Source: Arthrobacter_H sp030452125 (lineage in GTDB: Bacteria; Actinomycetota; Actinomycetes; Actinomycetales; Micrococcaceae). From it: a stretch of 64,000 nucleotides of DNA. A model generated the notes under the pieces. The model ran no database searches and was not told where the DNA came from. It was given only the letters and a program-made list of their open reading frames with translations. This document shows, piece by piece, positions 49,854 through 58,720 of the stretch; the first letter of the stretch is position 1, and each line of letters opens with the position of its first letter. The DNA is taken from NCBI GenBank assembly GCA_052379645.1, contig JBQSYU010000003.1. The stretch is one strand, 5' to 3'. The position numbers and the translations under genes were made by a program.

Positions 49854-52780
49854 GCCCCACCCAGCCCGCAGCGCCGCTGGCAGGCCGCCTCGGCGCCGAC
49901 CAGGTCCAGGGCCACGGCATCGACAGGTCCCGGACCATCAGCCTCACCCTCGACGGGCGGGCCCTCGAAGCCCACCCCGGTGACACGGTGGCCTCGGCCG
50001 CCCTCGCCGCCGGCCGGATCGGCTGCGGCAACTCGCTGTACCTGAACCGCCCGCGCGGCATCCTGGCCGCCGGCGTCGAGGAGCCCAACGCCCTGATCAC
50101 CGTCGCCTCCCGCTTCGCCGGGCAGGTCGACGAGTCCATGCTCCCGGCCACGGTCACCCACGTGACCGACGGGATGAAGGCCAACTACCTCAGTGGTCTG
50201 GGGGTCATGGATCCACGCCGTGACGAGGCCTACTACGACCGCAAGTACGTGCACACCGACGTGCTCGTCGTCGGCGCCGGCCCCGCCGGGCTGGCCGCCG
50301 CCCGCCAGGCGTCGGACTCGGGGGCGCGCACGATCCTCATCGACGAACAGCCGGATCCGGGCGGATCGCTGCTCTCCTCCAGCACCGAGGAGATCAACGG
50401 CACCCCCGCCGCCCGGTGGGCCGCGGACACCGCCGAGGAACTGGGCCGGGGCCAGGAGTTCACCTATCTGAACCGCACCACGGCCTTCGGCGCCTACGAC
50501 GAGAACTACATCATCGCCGTCCAGCGGCGCACCGACCACCTGGCCGAGGATCCGGGGGCCGGGGTCTCCCGCGAACGCATCTGGCATATCCGGGCCAAGC
50601 AGGTCGTGCTGGCCACCGGCGCCCATGAGCGTCCGCTGGTCTTCGCCAACAACGACCGCCCCGGCGTCATGCTTTCCTCCGCGGTGCGCAGCTACCTGAA
50701 CCGTTACGGCGTCGCCGCCGGTTCCCGGGTCGTGGTCGCCACGACCAACGACGCCGCCTACGCCACGGTCGCCGACCTGCATGCGGCCGGCGTCGTCGTC
50801 GCCGCGGTCGTCGACTCCCGCACCGAGGCCTCGGCCGAAGCCTCGAAGGTCCTGGCGGCCACCGGCGTCCGCTCGCTGCTGGGCTCCGCCGTGGTGGACA
50901 CCGCCGCCGACGGGTCGGGCCGCGTCGCCTCGGTGACCGTCACCGCGGTGGACCATGACGGTCAGGCCACCGGCACCGCCGAAGAGATCGACGCGGACCT
51001 GCTGGCGGTCTCCAACGGGTGGAGCCCGGTGGTGCACCTCTACAGCCAGCGCCAGGGCAAGGTCGCCTGGAACCAGGAGCTCGCGGCCTTCGTGCCGGGC
51101 AAGCCGCTGAAGAACATGCACACGGCCGGCGCCTTGAACGGTTCCTACGATCTGGCGTCCTGCCTGTCCGAGGGCCATGCCTCCGGTGGCGAGGCCATCG
51201 CCGCCGTCGGGCATTCGGCTTCCGTCGCCGCCGCCTCGACCGCGGCCTGCGACATCGCCCCGTCCCGGCCCTTGTGGCTGGTCCATGGCACCGGAGGCAG
51301 CGAAGGCGAATGGGACACCCATTTCGTGGACCTGCAACGCGACCAGACGGTCGCCGACGTCGTCCGCTCCACCGGGGCCGGCATGCGCTCGGTGGAACAC
51401 ATCAAGCGCTACACCTCGATCAGCACCGCCAACGACCAGGGCAAAACCAGTGGCGTGGCCGCCATCGGCGTCATCGCCGCCGTCCTGGGCATCGAGGAGC
51501 TCGGGGAGATCGGCACCACCACGTTCCGGGCGCCCTACACCCCGGTCGCCTTCGCCGCCCTGGCCGGCCGCCAGCGCGGACAAATGCTCGACCCGGCCCG
51601 GTTGACGTCCATCCACCCCTGGCATCTGGCCCATGGGGCGGTGTTCGAGGACGTCGGCCAGTGGAAGCGTCCGCGCTACTTCCCGCTGGACGGCGAGGAC
51701 ATGGATACCGCGGTGCAGCGTGAATGCGCGGCCACCCGTGAATCCGTGGGCTTCCAGGACGCCACCACCCTGGGCAAGATCGAGATCCGTGGCCGCGACG
51801 CCGGGGAGTTCCTCGGGCGGATCTACACCAACGGGTTCAAGAAGCTCAAGAACGGGATGGGCCGTTACGGCCTGATGTGCACCCCCGACGGGATGATCTA
51901 TGACGACGGGGTGACCCTGCGGCTGGAAGAGGACCGCTACTTCATGACCACCACCACCGGTGGGGCGGCGAAGATCCTGGACTGGCTCGAGGAATGGCTG
52001 CAGACCGAGTGGCCGGAGCTGGATGTGGTGTGCACCTCGGTGACCGAGCAGTACTCCACGGTCGCCGTCGTCGGGCCCAAGTCCCGCGCCGTGATCGCCA
52101 AGCTGGCCCCCGATCTGGACCTGACCAACGAGAACTTCAAGTTCATGGCCTTCCGCGAGACCACGTTGGCCAGCGGGATCCCGGCACGGATCTGCCGGAT
52201 CTCCTTCTCCGGTGAACTGGCGTTCGAAATCAACGTCTCGTCCTGGTACGGACTCAAGGTGTGGGAGGACGTCGCCGCGGCCGGCGCCGAATTCAACATC
52301 ACCCCGTACGGCACCGAGACGATGCACGTGCTGCGCGCCGAAAAGGGGTTCATCATCGTCGGGCAGGACACCGACGGGACCGTCACCCCGCAGGACGCCG
52401 GCATGGACTGGGTGGTCTCCAAACTCAAGGACTTCATCGGCAAGCGCTCCTATGCCCGTGCCGATACGGCCCGCGAGGACCGCCACCATCTGGTGGGGGT
52501 GCTGCCGGTGAACAAGACCACGCTGTTGCCCGAAGGGGCGCAGCTGGTCACCTCCGGAACACCCATCACCCCCCAGCAGGGTCCGGTGCCCATGGAGGGC
52601 CACGTGACCTCCAGCTACCGCAGCCCGGCCCTGGGCCGAACCTTCGGTCTGGCCTTGGTCAAGAACGGCCGCAACCGCATGGGCGAGGTCGTGCAGTCCC
52701 TGTTGGACGGCGAACTCGTCGACGTCGAAATCGCATCCCCCATCCTCTACGACCCTGAAGGGAGCCGTCGCGATGGCTGA
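49850..52780 (+). CDS. soxA: Heterotetrameric sarcosine oxidase, alpha subunit
   Basis: A 976-residue subunit. Residues about 20-100 resemble a 2Fe-2S ferredoxin fold without the cysteines (SLTLDGRALEAHPGDTVASAAL). Residues about 135-560 bind NAD+ (VLVVGAGPAGLAAARQA, VVLATGAHERPLVFANNDRPG). The C-terminal part (about 590-970) is a GcvT-like folate domain (FLGRIYTNGFKKLKNGMGRYGLM, in parts) where the imine is converted to 5,10-methylene-tetrahydrofolate. ATG at 49850 overlaps soxD and has GGAGGAA upstream. The 3' end overlaps soxG by 8 bp. Confidence 0.95.
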   Translation: MSPTQPAAPLAGRLGADQVQGHGIDRSRTISLTLDGRALEAHPGDTVASAALAAGRIGCGNSLYLNRPRGILAAGVEEPNALITVASRFAGQVDESMLPATVTHVTDGMKANYLSGLGVMDPRRDEAYYDRKYVHTDVLVVGAGPAGLAAARQASDSGARTILIDEQPDPGGSLLSSSTEEINGTPAARWAADTAEELGRGQEFTYLNRTTAFGAYDENYIIAVQRRTDHLAEDPGAGVSRERIWHIRAKQVVLATGAHERPLVFANNDRPGVMLSSAVRSYLNRYGVAAGSRVVVATTNDAAYATVADLHAAGVVVAAVVDSRTEASAEASKVLAATGVRSLLGSAVVDTAADGSGRVASVTVTAVDHDGQATGTAEEIDADLLAVSNGWSPVVHLYSQRQGKVAWNQELAAFVPGKPLKNMHTAGALNGSYDLASCLSEGHASGGEAIAAVGHSASVAAASTAACDIAPSRPLWLVHGTGGSEGEWDTHFVDLQRDQTVADVVRSTGAGMRSVEHIKRYTSISTANDQGKTSGVAAIGVIAAVLGIEELGEIGTTTFRAPYTPVAFAALAGRQRGQMLDPARLTSIHPWHLAHGAVFEDVGQWKRPRYFPLDGEDMDTAVQRECAATRESVGFQDATTLGKIEIRGRDAGEFLGRIYTNGFKKLKNGMGRYGLMCTPDGMIYDDGVTLRLEEDRYFMTTTTGGAAKILDWLEEWLQTEWPELDVVCTSVTEQYSTVAVVGPKSRAVIAKLAPDLDLTNENFKFMAFRETTLASGIPARICRISFSGELAFEINVSSWYGLKVWEDVAAAGAEFNITPYGTETMHVLRAEKGFIIVGQDTDGTVTPQDAGMDWVVSKLKDFIGKRSYARADTAREDRHHLVGVLPVNKTTLLPEGAQLVTSGTPITPQQGPVPMEGHVTSSYRSPALGRTFGLALVKNGRNRMGEVVQSLLDGELVDVEIASPILYDPEGSRRDG

Positions 52781-53417
52781 GAACACCTTGGAAGCACCCT
52801 CCGTGAGCCAGGAGGTCGCCGCGCTGCGCACCAGCCCGGTCGGTTATCTGGCCCGGGACATGGCCGCCGGCTCCGTCGCCGGTGAACGGGGCGTCGCCCT
52901 GCGTGAACTGCCGTTCCTGACCCAGATCGGCCTGCGGGTCGTGCCGGGGTCGGCCACCGCCCGGGTCATGGAGTCGGCGCTGGGACTCTCCCTGCCGCAG
53001 CGCGTGGGCGAGGTCGGCGGCGACCAGGACCGCGCGGTCCTGTGGCAGGGACCTGATGAGTTCCTGCTCGTCGGGCCCCCGGACAGCGTGGACGCCGCTC
53101 CCCTGGCCGAGCTGCTGGGCGACGGCGAAGGCGCCCTGCCCGGCTCCGTCGTGGACCTGTCGGGGAACCGCACCACGCTGGAACTCTCGGGCCCCTCGGC
53201 CCGGTCGGTCCTGGAGAAGGGGTGCCACTTCGATATGCACCCCTCGGTCTTCGCCACCGGTTCAGCCGTCACCACGACCATCGGCCCCGTGCCGGTGATC
53301 TTGTGGAAGACGCAGGAGGACACGTTCCGGATCATGCCGCGCGCCTCCTTCGCCGATTACATGGTGCATTGGCTGCTCGATGCCATGCTCGAGTTCTCGG
53401 CGGCAGAGGTGGCCTGA
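52773..53417 (+). CDS. soxG: Heterotetrameric sarcosine oxidase, gamma subunit
   Basis: A 214-residue SoxG family protein related to the GcvT fold: LRELPFLTQIGLRVVPGSATARVMESALGLSLP (in parts), LWQGPDEFLLVGPP and VDLSGNRTTLELSGPSARSVLEKGC. It contacts the folate domain of SoxA. ATG at 52773 overlaps soxA by 8 bp. The stop shares one base with the sdaA start (TGATG), so translation is coupled. Confidence 0.95.
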   Translation: MAENTLEAPSVSQEVAALRTSPVGYLARDMAAGSVAGERGVALRELPFLTQIGLRVVPGSATARVMESALGLSLPQRVGEVGGDQDRAVLWQGPDEFLLVGPPDSVDAAPLAELLGDGEGALPGSVVDLSGNRTTLELSGPSARSVLEKGCHFDMHPSVFATGSAVTTTIGPVPVILWKTQEDTFRIMPRASFADYMVHWLLDAMLEFSAAEVA

Positions 53418-54817
53418 TGGCACTGAGCACCCTGGACCTGTTCTCGGTGGGAATCGGTCCCTCCTCCTCCCATACGGTCGGTCCCATGCGGGCGGCCCGG
53501 CGGTTCACCGCCGGGCTGGCCGCGGACTCCCTGCTGTCCTCGGTGGCCCGGGTCAAGGCCGAACTCTTCGGCTCCCTGGGGGCCACCGGCATCGGCCACC
53601 ATTCCGATCAGGCGGTGATCCTCGGGTTGGCCGGACATGATCCGGCGACGGTCGATACCGCCATCGCCGGGGAGCTGGTGGCCTCCTGCCTCCGCGAGGG
53701 GAGGCTGCCGCTGGGCGGTGGCGCCGATATCGGATTCAACGATGAACGTGACGTGGTCCTGCACCGGCGCAAGTCGTTGCCCGCCCACCCCAACGGCATG
53801 GTCTTCCAGGCCTTCGGGGCGGACGGGGCGACGATCCGTCAGAGCACCTACTACTCCATCGGCGGCGGGTTCGTGGTCGACGACGTCTCGGCTGAAGCCG
53901 ACCAGCTCGTCTCCGACGAGACCCCGTTGCCGCATCCGTTCAACACCGGCGGCGAGCTGCTGGCCGCCTGCCAGACCTCCGGACTGTCCATCGCAGAAGT
54001 GATGATGGCCAACGAGAACTCCTGGCGGCCCGAGGCGGAAACCCGGGCCGCCCTGCTGCACATCTGGTCGGTGATGGAGGAATGCGTGGAAAACGGCTGC
54101 ACCCGTACCGAGCCGGTGCTGCCCGGCGGGCTGAAGGTCCGCCGTCGTGCCCCGGAGTTGCGGGAGAAGCTGCGCCAGCAGGAGGCGGAAGGCCGCATCA
54201 ACGGGCTGGAACCGGCCGACCCGCTGTGGGCGATGGAATGGGTGAACCTCTACGCCCTGGCGGTGAACGAGGAGAATGCCTCGGGTGGGCGCATCGTCAC
54301 GGCGCCGACCAACGGGGCCGCCGGCATCATCCCGGCGGTGCTGCACTTCTATGCGCGGTTCATCGACGGCGCGGACGAGGACGGGATCGTCACGTTCCTG
54401 CTCACTGCCGCGGCCATCGGCATCCTGTTCAAACAGAACGCGTCGATCTCCGGCGCCGAGGTCGGCTGCCAGGGCGAAGTCGGGTCGGCCTGTTCGATGG
54501 CTGCGGCGGGCATCTGCGCGGTGCTGGGCGGCACCCCGGAACAAGTCGAGAACGCGGCGGAAATCGGAATCGAGCATAACTTGGGGCTGACCTGCGATCC
54601 CGTGGGCGGGCTGGTGCAGATTCCGTGCATCGAACGCAATGCCATCGCCTCGGTCAAGGCCATCAACGCCGCCCGGTTGGCCCGCCACGGTGACGGCGAA
54701 CACCGGGTCACCCTGGATCAGGCCATCGAAACGATGCGTCAGACCGGGGCGGACATGAAGGATAAGTACAAGGAAACCTCGCGCGGCGGACTCGCCGTGA
54801 ACGTCATCGAGTGCTGA
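53417..54817 (+). CDS. sdaA: L-serine ammonia-lyase (single chain, Fe-S type)
   Basis: A 466-residue enzyme converting serine to pyruvate and ammonia. The N-terminal domain begins with LDLFSVGIGPSSSHTVGPMRAA, and the catalytic part has the cysteines for the 4Fe-4S cluster in GCQGEVGSACSMAAAG and TCDPVGGLVQIPCIERN. ATG at 53417 overlaps the soxG stop. In this operon it completes the conversion of sarcosine carbon to pyruvate. Needs anaerobically sensitive Fe-S assembly. Confidence 0.95.
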   Translation: MALSTLDLFSVGIGPSSSHTVGPMRAARRFTAGLAADSLLSSVARVKAELFGSLGATGIGHHSDQAVILGLAGHDPATVDTAIAGELVASCLREGRLPLGGGADIGFNDERDVVLHRRKSLPAHPNGMVFQAFGADGATIRQSTYYSIGGGFVVDDVSAEADQLVSDETPLPHPFNTGGELLAACQTSGLSIAEVMMANENSWRPEAETRAALLHIWSVMEECVENGCTRTEPVLPGGLKVRRRAPELREKLRQQEAEGRINGLEPADPLWAMEWVNLYALAVNEENASGGRIVTAPTNGAAGIIPAVLHFYARFIDGADEDGIVTFLLTAAAIGILFKQNASISGAEVGCQGEVGSACSMAAAGICAVLGGTPEQVENAAEIGIEHNLGLTCDPVGGLVQIPCIERNAIASVKAINAARLARHGDGEHRVTLDQAIETMRQTGADMKDKYKETSRGGLAVNVIEC

Positions 54818-54848
54818 GCAGCCCTCCCTTTCCAGAAAGCAGGAACCC

Positions 54849-55754
54849 ATGGTCCAGGCCTCCGACTCCCCCATGCACGAATTCGTCCTGAGCCTCGATT
54901 GCGCCGAACGACCGGGCATCGTCCATGCGGTGTCAGGGTTCCTGCTCGACCATGGCGGGGACATCCATGAGTTGCGTCAATTCGACGACTTCCATGAGGG
55001 CAGGTTCTTCCTGCGGGTGCATTTCGTCAGCCGTCCGGGCCCGGATTCCCCGCGGGTCGCCTTGGATCCGGAGCTCGAACTCCAGCGCCTGCGTGGGGCC
55101 TTCTCCGAACTCGGCGCCACGTACGGGATGCAGTGGAGCCTACGCCCGCTGAACGAGAAGCGCCGGGTGCTGGTGATGGTCTCCAAATTCGGGCACTGCC
55201 TCAACGACCTGCTCTATCGTTCACGCATGGGCGAATTGCCGGTGGAGATCGTCGCCGTCGTCTCCAACCACCTCGACCACCAGTCGCTGGTTCAATGGCA
55301 TGGCATCGACTACCACCACGTTCCGGTCACCGCCAACACCAAGCCGGCGGCCGAGGCCCGGCTGCTGGAACTGATGGAGGACTACGACGTCGAACTGGTG
55401 GTCCTGGCACGCTACATGCAGATCCTCTCCGATGAGCTCAGCCGCCAACTCACCGGGCGCACCATCAACATCCACCATTCCTTCCTACCCAGTTTCAAGG
55501 GGGCCAAGCCGTACCACCAGGCCCATGCCCGCGGGGTGAAGACGGTCGGGGCGACCGCCCATTACGTGAACAGCGAATTGGACGAGGGGCCGATCATCTC
55601 CCAACAGGTCCAGGACGTGGACCACACCTTCTCCCCCGCGGATCTGGTCGCGGCCGGACGAGATACCGAATGCCGGGCGCTATCCAACGCCGTGCGGTGG
55701 CATTGTGAGGGCCGGGTGTTCCTGCTGGAGAACAGGACCGTGGTCCTGCGCTAG
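54849..55754 (+). CDS. purU: Formyltetrahydrofolate deformylase
   Basis: A 301-residue enzyme that hydrolyses 10-formyl-tetrahydrofolate to formate and free tetrahydrofolate. An N-terminal ACT domain (about 10-90, ERPGIVHAVSGFLLDHGGDI) is followed by a formyltransferase-type domain with NIHHSFLPSFKGAKPYHQAHA and TVGATAHYVNSELDEGPII, which hold the Asn, His and Asp of the active site. ATG at 54849, 31 nt after sdaA. Its job in this operon is to recycle folate loaded with C1 units by sarcosine oxidase. Confidence 0.95.
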   Translation: MVQASDSPMHEFVLSLDCAERPGIVHAVSGFLLDHGGDIHELRQFDDFHEGRFFLRVHFVSRPGPDSPRVALDPELELQRLRGAFSELGATYGMQWSLRPLNEKRRVLVMVSKFGHCLNDLLYRSRMGELPVEIVAVVSNHLDHQSLVQWHGIDYHHVPVTANTKPAAEARLLELMEDYDVELVVLARYMQILSDELSRQLTGRTINIHHSFLPSFKGAKPYHQAHARGVKTVGATAHYVNSELDEGPIISQQVQDVDHTFSPADLVAAGRDTECRALSNAVRWHCEGRVFLLENRTVVLR

Positions 55755-55795
55755 CTGTACAGCAAGCCGTCGACGATAAGCTGGAAGGCCAGGAG

Positions 55796-55813
55796 CCTCC
55801 CCGCACGGGGAGG
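55796..55813 (+). terminator. Short hairpin between purU and usp
   Basis: CCTCCCCG-CA-CGGGGAGG is a perfect 8-bp stem. It could end the sox operon, but it lies 14 nt before the usp start and may instead be part of the usp leader. Confidence 0.35.
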
Positions 55814-55827
55814 GATCGGAGGTTGTG

Positions 55828-56286
55828 ATGGCAGAAGAACGCCAGGGATTGGTCATTGTCGGAGTCGATGGTTCCGCCTCATCGGTGGAGGCGCTGCGTC
55901 AGGCCCGGCATGTCGCCGTCGGGTTGAACGCACGGATCGAAGCGACCGCCTGCTGGGACTACCCGCCGATGCCCGAACGGTACGAAGTCATGGGCATCGA
56001 GGGGTTCTCCGAACGCGTCGAACACACGGTCGCGGCCGCCTTGAAGGAGGCCTACGGACCGCAGATCCCGGAGAACGTGAGCATCCGGTTGCGTCAGGGC
56101 AGTGCCCGGCCGACCCTGATCGAGGCCAGCAAGGAGGCCGATATGCTCATCGTCGGTCGTCGGGGCCGCGGAGGATTCGTCGGGCTGCTGATGGGCTCGG
56201 TCAGTTCGGCCTGCATCGCCCGGTCCTTCTGCCCGGTGCTGGTGGTGCGGGGTCCAGCACTGGCCGATACCGAGATCCCCGACTGA
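55828..56286 (+). CDS. Universal stress protein, UspA family
   Basis: A 152-residue alpha/beta protein with the ATP-binding signature VGRRGRGGFVGLLMGSVSS (G-2x-G-9x-GS, about 107-125) and the opening VIVGVDGSASSVEALRQA. Cytosolic, probably ATP-binding; role in stress or dormancy is known for the family. ATG at 55828 lies 8 nt after GGAGG; the GTG at 55825 is an alternative. Confidence 0.9.
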   Translation: MAEERQGLVIVGVDGSASSVEALRQARHVAVGLNARIEATACWDYPPMPERYEVMGIEGFSERVEHTVAAALKEAYGPQIPENVSIRLRQGSARPTLIEASKEADMLIVGRRGRGGFVGLLMGSVSSACIARSFCPVLVVRGPALADTEIPD

Positions 56287-56298
56287 TCCACGCCCCGT

Positions 56299-56898
56299 TC
56301 AGACGCCCAGCGCGTCGACGGCGCTGCCGATGAGCAGTACGAAGCCGGCGGCGACTGCCGCTGCCGGGGCGGCCACCACGGTGCTGGTCAGCCCCAGGGC
56401 CAGCCCGGCGATCCCCAGCGCCACCATGACCGAGCCGAGCCAGAGGAATATCGGGGCGGCGAAGGCCCGGGCATAGGGCAGGAAATGTGCGCCCACGGCC
56501 AGGGCGACCACCGCCGGTTCCAGGCCCTCGCGCCCTGCGGCTTCGAGCCAGCGGATCCCGATGAACATGATCGCGAACATGGCGATCAACCCGCCGAAAT
56601 AGACGATCCCACCGGTCCGGTCCGGCCGGGGGTGGGGCGGAAGCGGCCGGGGCCGCAGCAGCACCGCCCAGACCCACAGTCCGAGGGCGGCCAGCCCGAG
56701 TAGCCGCAGGCCCAGGGCCCACGGCCCGTCCAGGGCCGGGGTATTGACGACGATGAAAGCGCAGCCGCCCACCGCGCCGACCACCGAACCCGATACCCGG
56801 GGATGTCCCATCCGCCGATATCCGGGAACCGGGGTCGTGCCGGTGGGCGGCGGCGCCGTGGCGGCGCCCTGGTCCGGGGTGCTCGTGCGTTCTTCCAT
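56299..56898 (-). CDS. Multi-pass membrane protein, unknown function
   Basis: A 199-residue protein with a Thr/Pro-rich N-terminal tail (about 1-32) and five or six membrane segments (for example VSGSVVGAVGGCAFIVVN, GGIVYFGGLIAMFAIMFIGI, IFLWLGSVMVALGIAGLALG). ATG at 56898 has GGAAGCAGG upstream on the minus strand. Convergent with usp. No family is recognised. Confidence 0.72.
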   Translation of the reverse strand: MEERTSTPDQGAATAPPPTGTTPVPGYRRMGHPRVSGSVVGAVGGCAFIVVNTPALDGPWALGLRLLGLAALGLWVWAVLLRPRPLPPHPRPDRTGGIVYFGGLIAMFAIMFIGIRWLEAAGREGLEPAVVALAVGAHFLPYARAFAAPIFLWLGSVMVALGIAGLALGLTSTVVAAPAAAVAAGFVLLIGSAVDALGV

Positions 56899-56949
56899 GG
56901 CCTGCTTCCGTCGTGGGATCGGTTCACGACCCTACTACCGGGGGGCTTC

Positions 56950-56981
56950 GGGGCGGCAGTGACATCGGTCATTGCCGCCCC
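56950..56981 (-). terminator. Hairpin terminator of the TPP enzyme operon
   Basis: GGGGCGGCAGTGAC (56950-56963) pairs with GTCATTGCCGCCCC (56968-56981), one G-T wobble and an ATCG loop, 17 nt beyond the stop of the minus-strand TPP enzyme. No U tract. Confidence 0.6.
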
Positions 56982-56998
56982 GGGACCTTCCCGGACGC

Positions 56999-58720
56999 TT
57001 AGTCCAGGTGGGTCGGGGCGAACATCTTCAGCAGGGTCTGGACCACGATGACGTTCGGGCCATCCGCCGCGAAGGATTCCTCCAGGGCCTGGGCGATGTC
57101 TTCGGGGGCCACGGCTCGCGCCGGGATACCGAAGGACTCCGCCAGGGCCACGAAGTCAGGCCGGGACAGCTCGGTGGCCGTGGCCTTGCCGAACGCCCCT
57201 TCCATGTATTCGCGCAGGATGCCGTAGCCCCCGTCGTCGACGATCAGCCAGGTCACCGCCGTGTGGTGCTGTTTGGCGGTGGCCAGCTCGGCGATCGAGT
57301 ACATGGCCGAACCGTCGCCGGAGACGGCCAACACGCGCCCATCGATCCCGGTTTTCCCATCCACCGCAAGACCGACGGCACCACCGATGGCCGCGGGATA
57401 CCCATATCCCAGGCCGCCGGCACCCTGCGCCGAATGGAACCCGCCCTCGCGGGCATCCCAGCAGCTCCACCCCCAATAGGCGGCGATCGTCATATCCCAG
57501 AAGGTCTGCATCGTAGCCGGGACGGCGGCCCGGATGTCCGCCATGAACTGCCGTTCCATGCCCAGATCCTGGGCGTCCAGGCGTGCTCTCACCAGGTCCA
57601 GGGTCTCGGCCACGACCTGCTCGGGGGTCTTTCCGTGCCAGTCGACGGATTCCGCGTCGCGTCCGGCTCCCGTGGTGCGCTGGACCTCCAGGGCGTCCGA
57701 GAGGAAGCGCAGGGCGGTTTTCGCGTCGGCACGGATGCCCAGTGCCGGGCTGTTGGATTCCAGCACCCGGGGTTCTGCGTCGATCTGGATCATGCGTCCG
57801 CGCGGGGCCAGGGTGAAGTAGTTGGAGGTGACTTCGCCCAGCGCCGAGCCGATGACGATCAGCACGTCGGCGTCCTCGAGGACCTCGGTGGTGTGACGGT
57901 CCTCGATCCACGACTGCAGGCTCAGCGGGTGTTCCCACGGGAAGGCACCGTTGCCCCCGGGTGAGGAGATCACCGGGGCGCGGAGCTGTTCGGCCACGCG
58001 CAGCAGCTCGGCCTGGGCCCCTGCCCGGCGGACACCGCCACCGGCCACGATCGCCGGACGGTGGGCCTGGCCGAGCCAGCGGACCGCTTCCTCGATCAGT
58101 TCCACCCGCGGGGGGTGCTCGTAGGCTTCGGCGAGCGCGTCGACCACCGGCGGGACGAAGACCTCGGAGAGCAGCACGTCCTGCGGGACCTCGACCCAGA
58201 CCGGCCCCTGCGGCACGGTGATGGCGTCGGACCAGGCGTCCTGGATCGCCGAGGGGATCCCCGAGGCGTGGTGGACGGTGCGCTGGGATTTGGTGACGTT
58301 CGCGGCGGAGGCCTTCTGGTCGTCGAGCTGGTGGAGCATGCCCTTGCGTCGGGCCCCGAGGCCGTCCAACGGGATCTGGCTGGCGATGACGACCATCGGC
58401 ACGCCCGTCGCATAGGCCTCCTGTAGACCGGCCAGCGAGGTCAGGGCCCCGGGGCCGGTGGACAGGAACAGGACGCCGACCTCACCGGTCGCGCGGGAGT
58501 AGCCGTCGGCGGCGAAGGCCGAGTTGTTCTCCACCCGGGAGGAGACGAAGTCCAGGTCCGACCGGGACAGGGCATCGAACAGGCCCAGGGCGTGTTGGCC
58601 CGGGATGCCGAAGACCGTGCGGGCCCCGAGTCCGCTCAGGGTCTCGATCGCCAGGTCGCCGCCGTTGCGCGGTGCGGTGTTCCCGGAGGTTTCCGGGGTG
58701 TTCTGCAGGGTGTCGGGCAC
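56999..58720 (-). CDS. Thiamine pyrophosphate-dependent decarboxylase (acetolactate synthase-like; possible 2-ketoarginine decarboxylase)
   Basis: A 573-residue TPP enzyme with all three domains: PYR (GARTVFGIPGQHALGLFDAL, Glu in SSRVENNSAFAADGYSRATG), central FAD-like domain (RPAIVAGGGVRRAG) and PP domain with the Mg/TPP motif SGDGSAMYSIAELATA...IVDDGGYG, where the usual Asn-Asn is Asp-Asp. It directly follows a guanidino-ureohydrolase gene (TAA then GTG with no gap). This pairing recalls the arginine transaminase route, where AruI decarboxylates 2-ketoarginine and a guanidinobutyrase ends the route. An acetolactate or benzoylformate function cannot be excluded. Confidence 0.85.
   Translation of the reverse strand: MPDTLQNTPETSGNTAPRNGGDLAIETLSGLGARTVFGIPGQHALGLFDALSRSDLDFVSSRVENNSAFAADGYSRATGEVGVLFLSTGPGALTSLAGLQEAYATGVPMVVIASQIPLDGLGARRKGMLHQLDDQKASAANVTKSQRTVHHASGIPSAIQDAWSDAITVPQGPVWVEVPQDVLLSEVFVPPVVDALAEAYEHPPRVELIEEAVRWLGQAHRPAIVAGGGVRRAGAQAELLRVAEQLRAPVISSPGGNGAFPWEHPLSLQSWIEDRHTTEVLEDADVLIVIGSALGEVTSNYFTLAPRGRMIQIDAEPRVLESNSPALGIRADAKTALRFLSDALEVQRTTGAGRDAESVDWHGKTPEQVVAETLDLVRARLDAQDLGMERQFMADIRAAVPATMQTFWDMTIAAYWGWSCWDAREGGFHSAQGAGGLGYGYPAAIGGAVGLAVDGKTGIDGRVLAVSGDGSAMYSIAELATAKQHHTAVTWLIVDDGGYGILREYMEGAFGKATATELSRPDFVALAESFGIPARAVAPEDIAQALEESFAADGPNVIVVQTLLKMFAPTHLD

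Noticed and set aside
49766..52831. Minus-strand open frame of 1021 codons opposite soxA
   Set aside because: Composition is Gly/Asp/His/Val-rich and unlike any fold; it is the antisense shadow of the GC-biased soxA codons.
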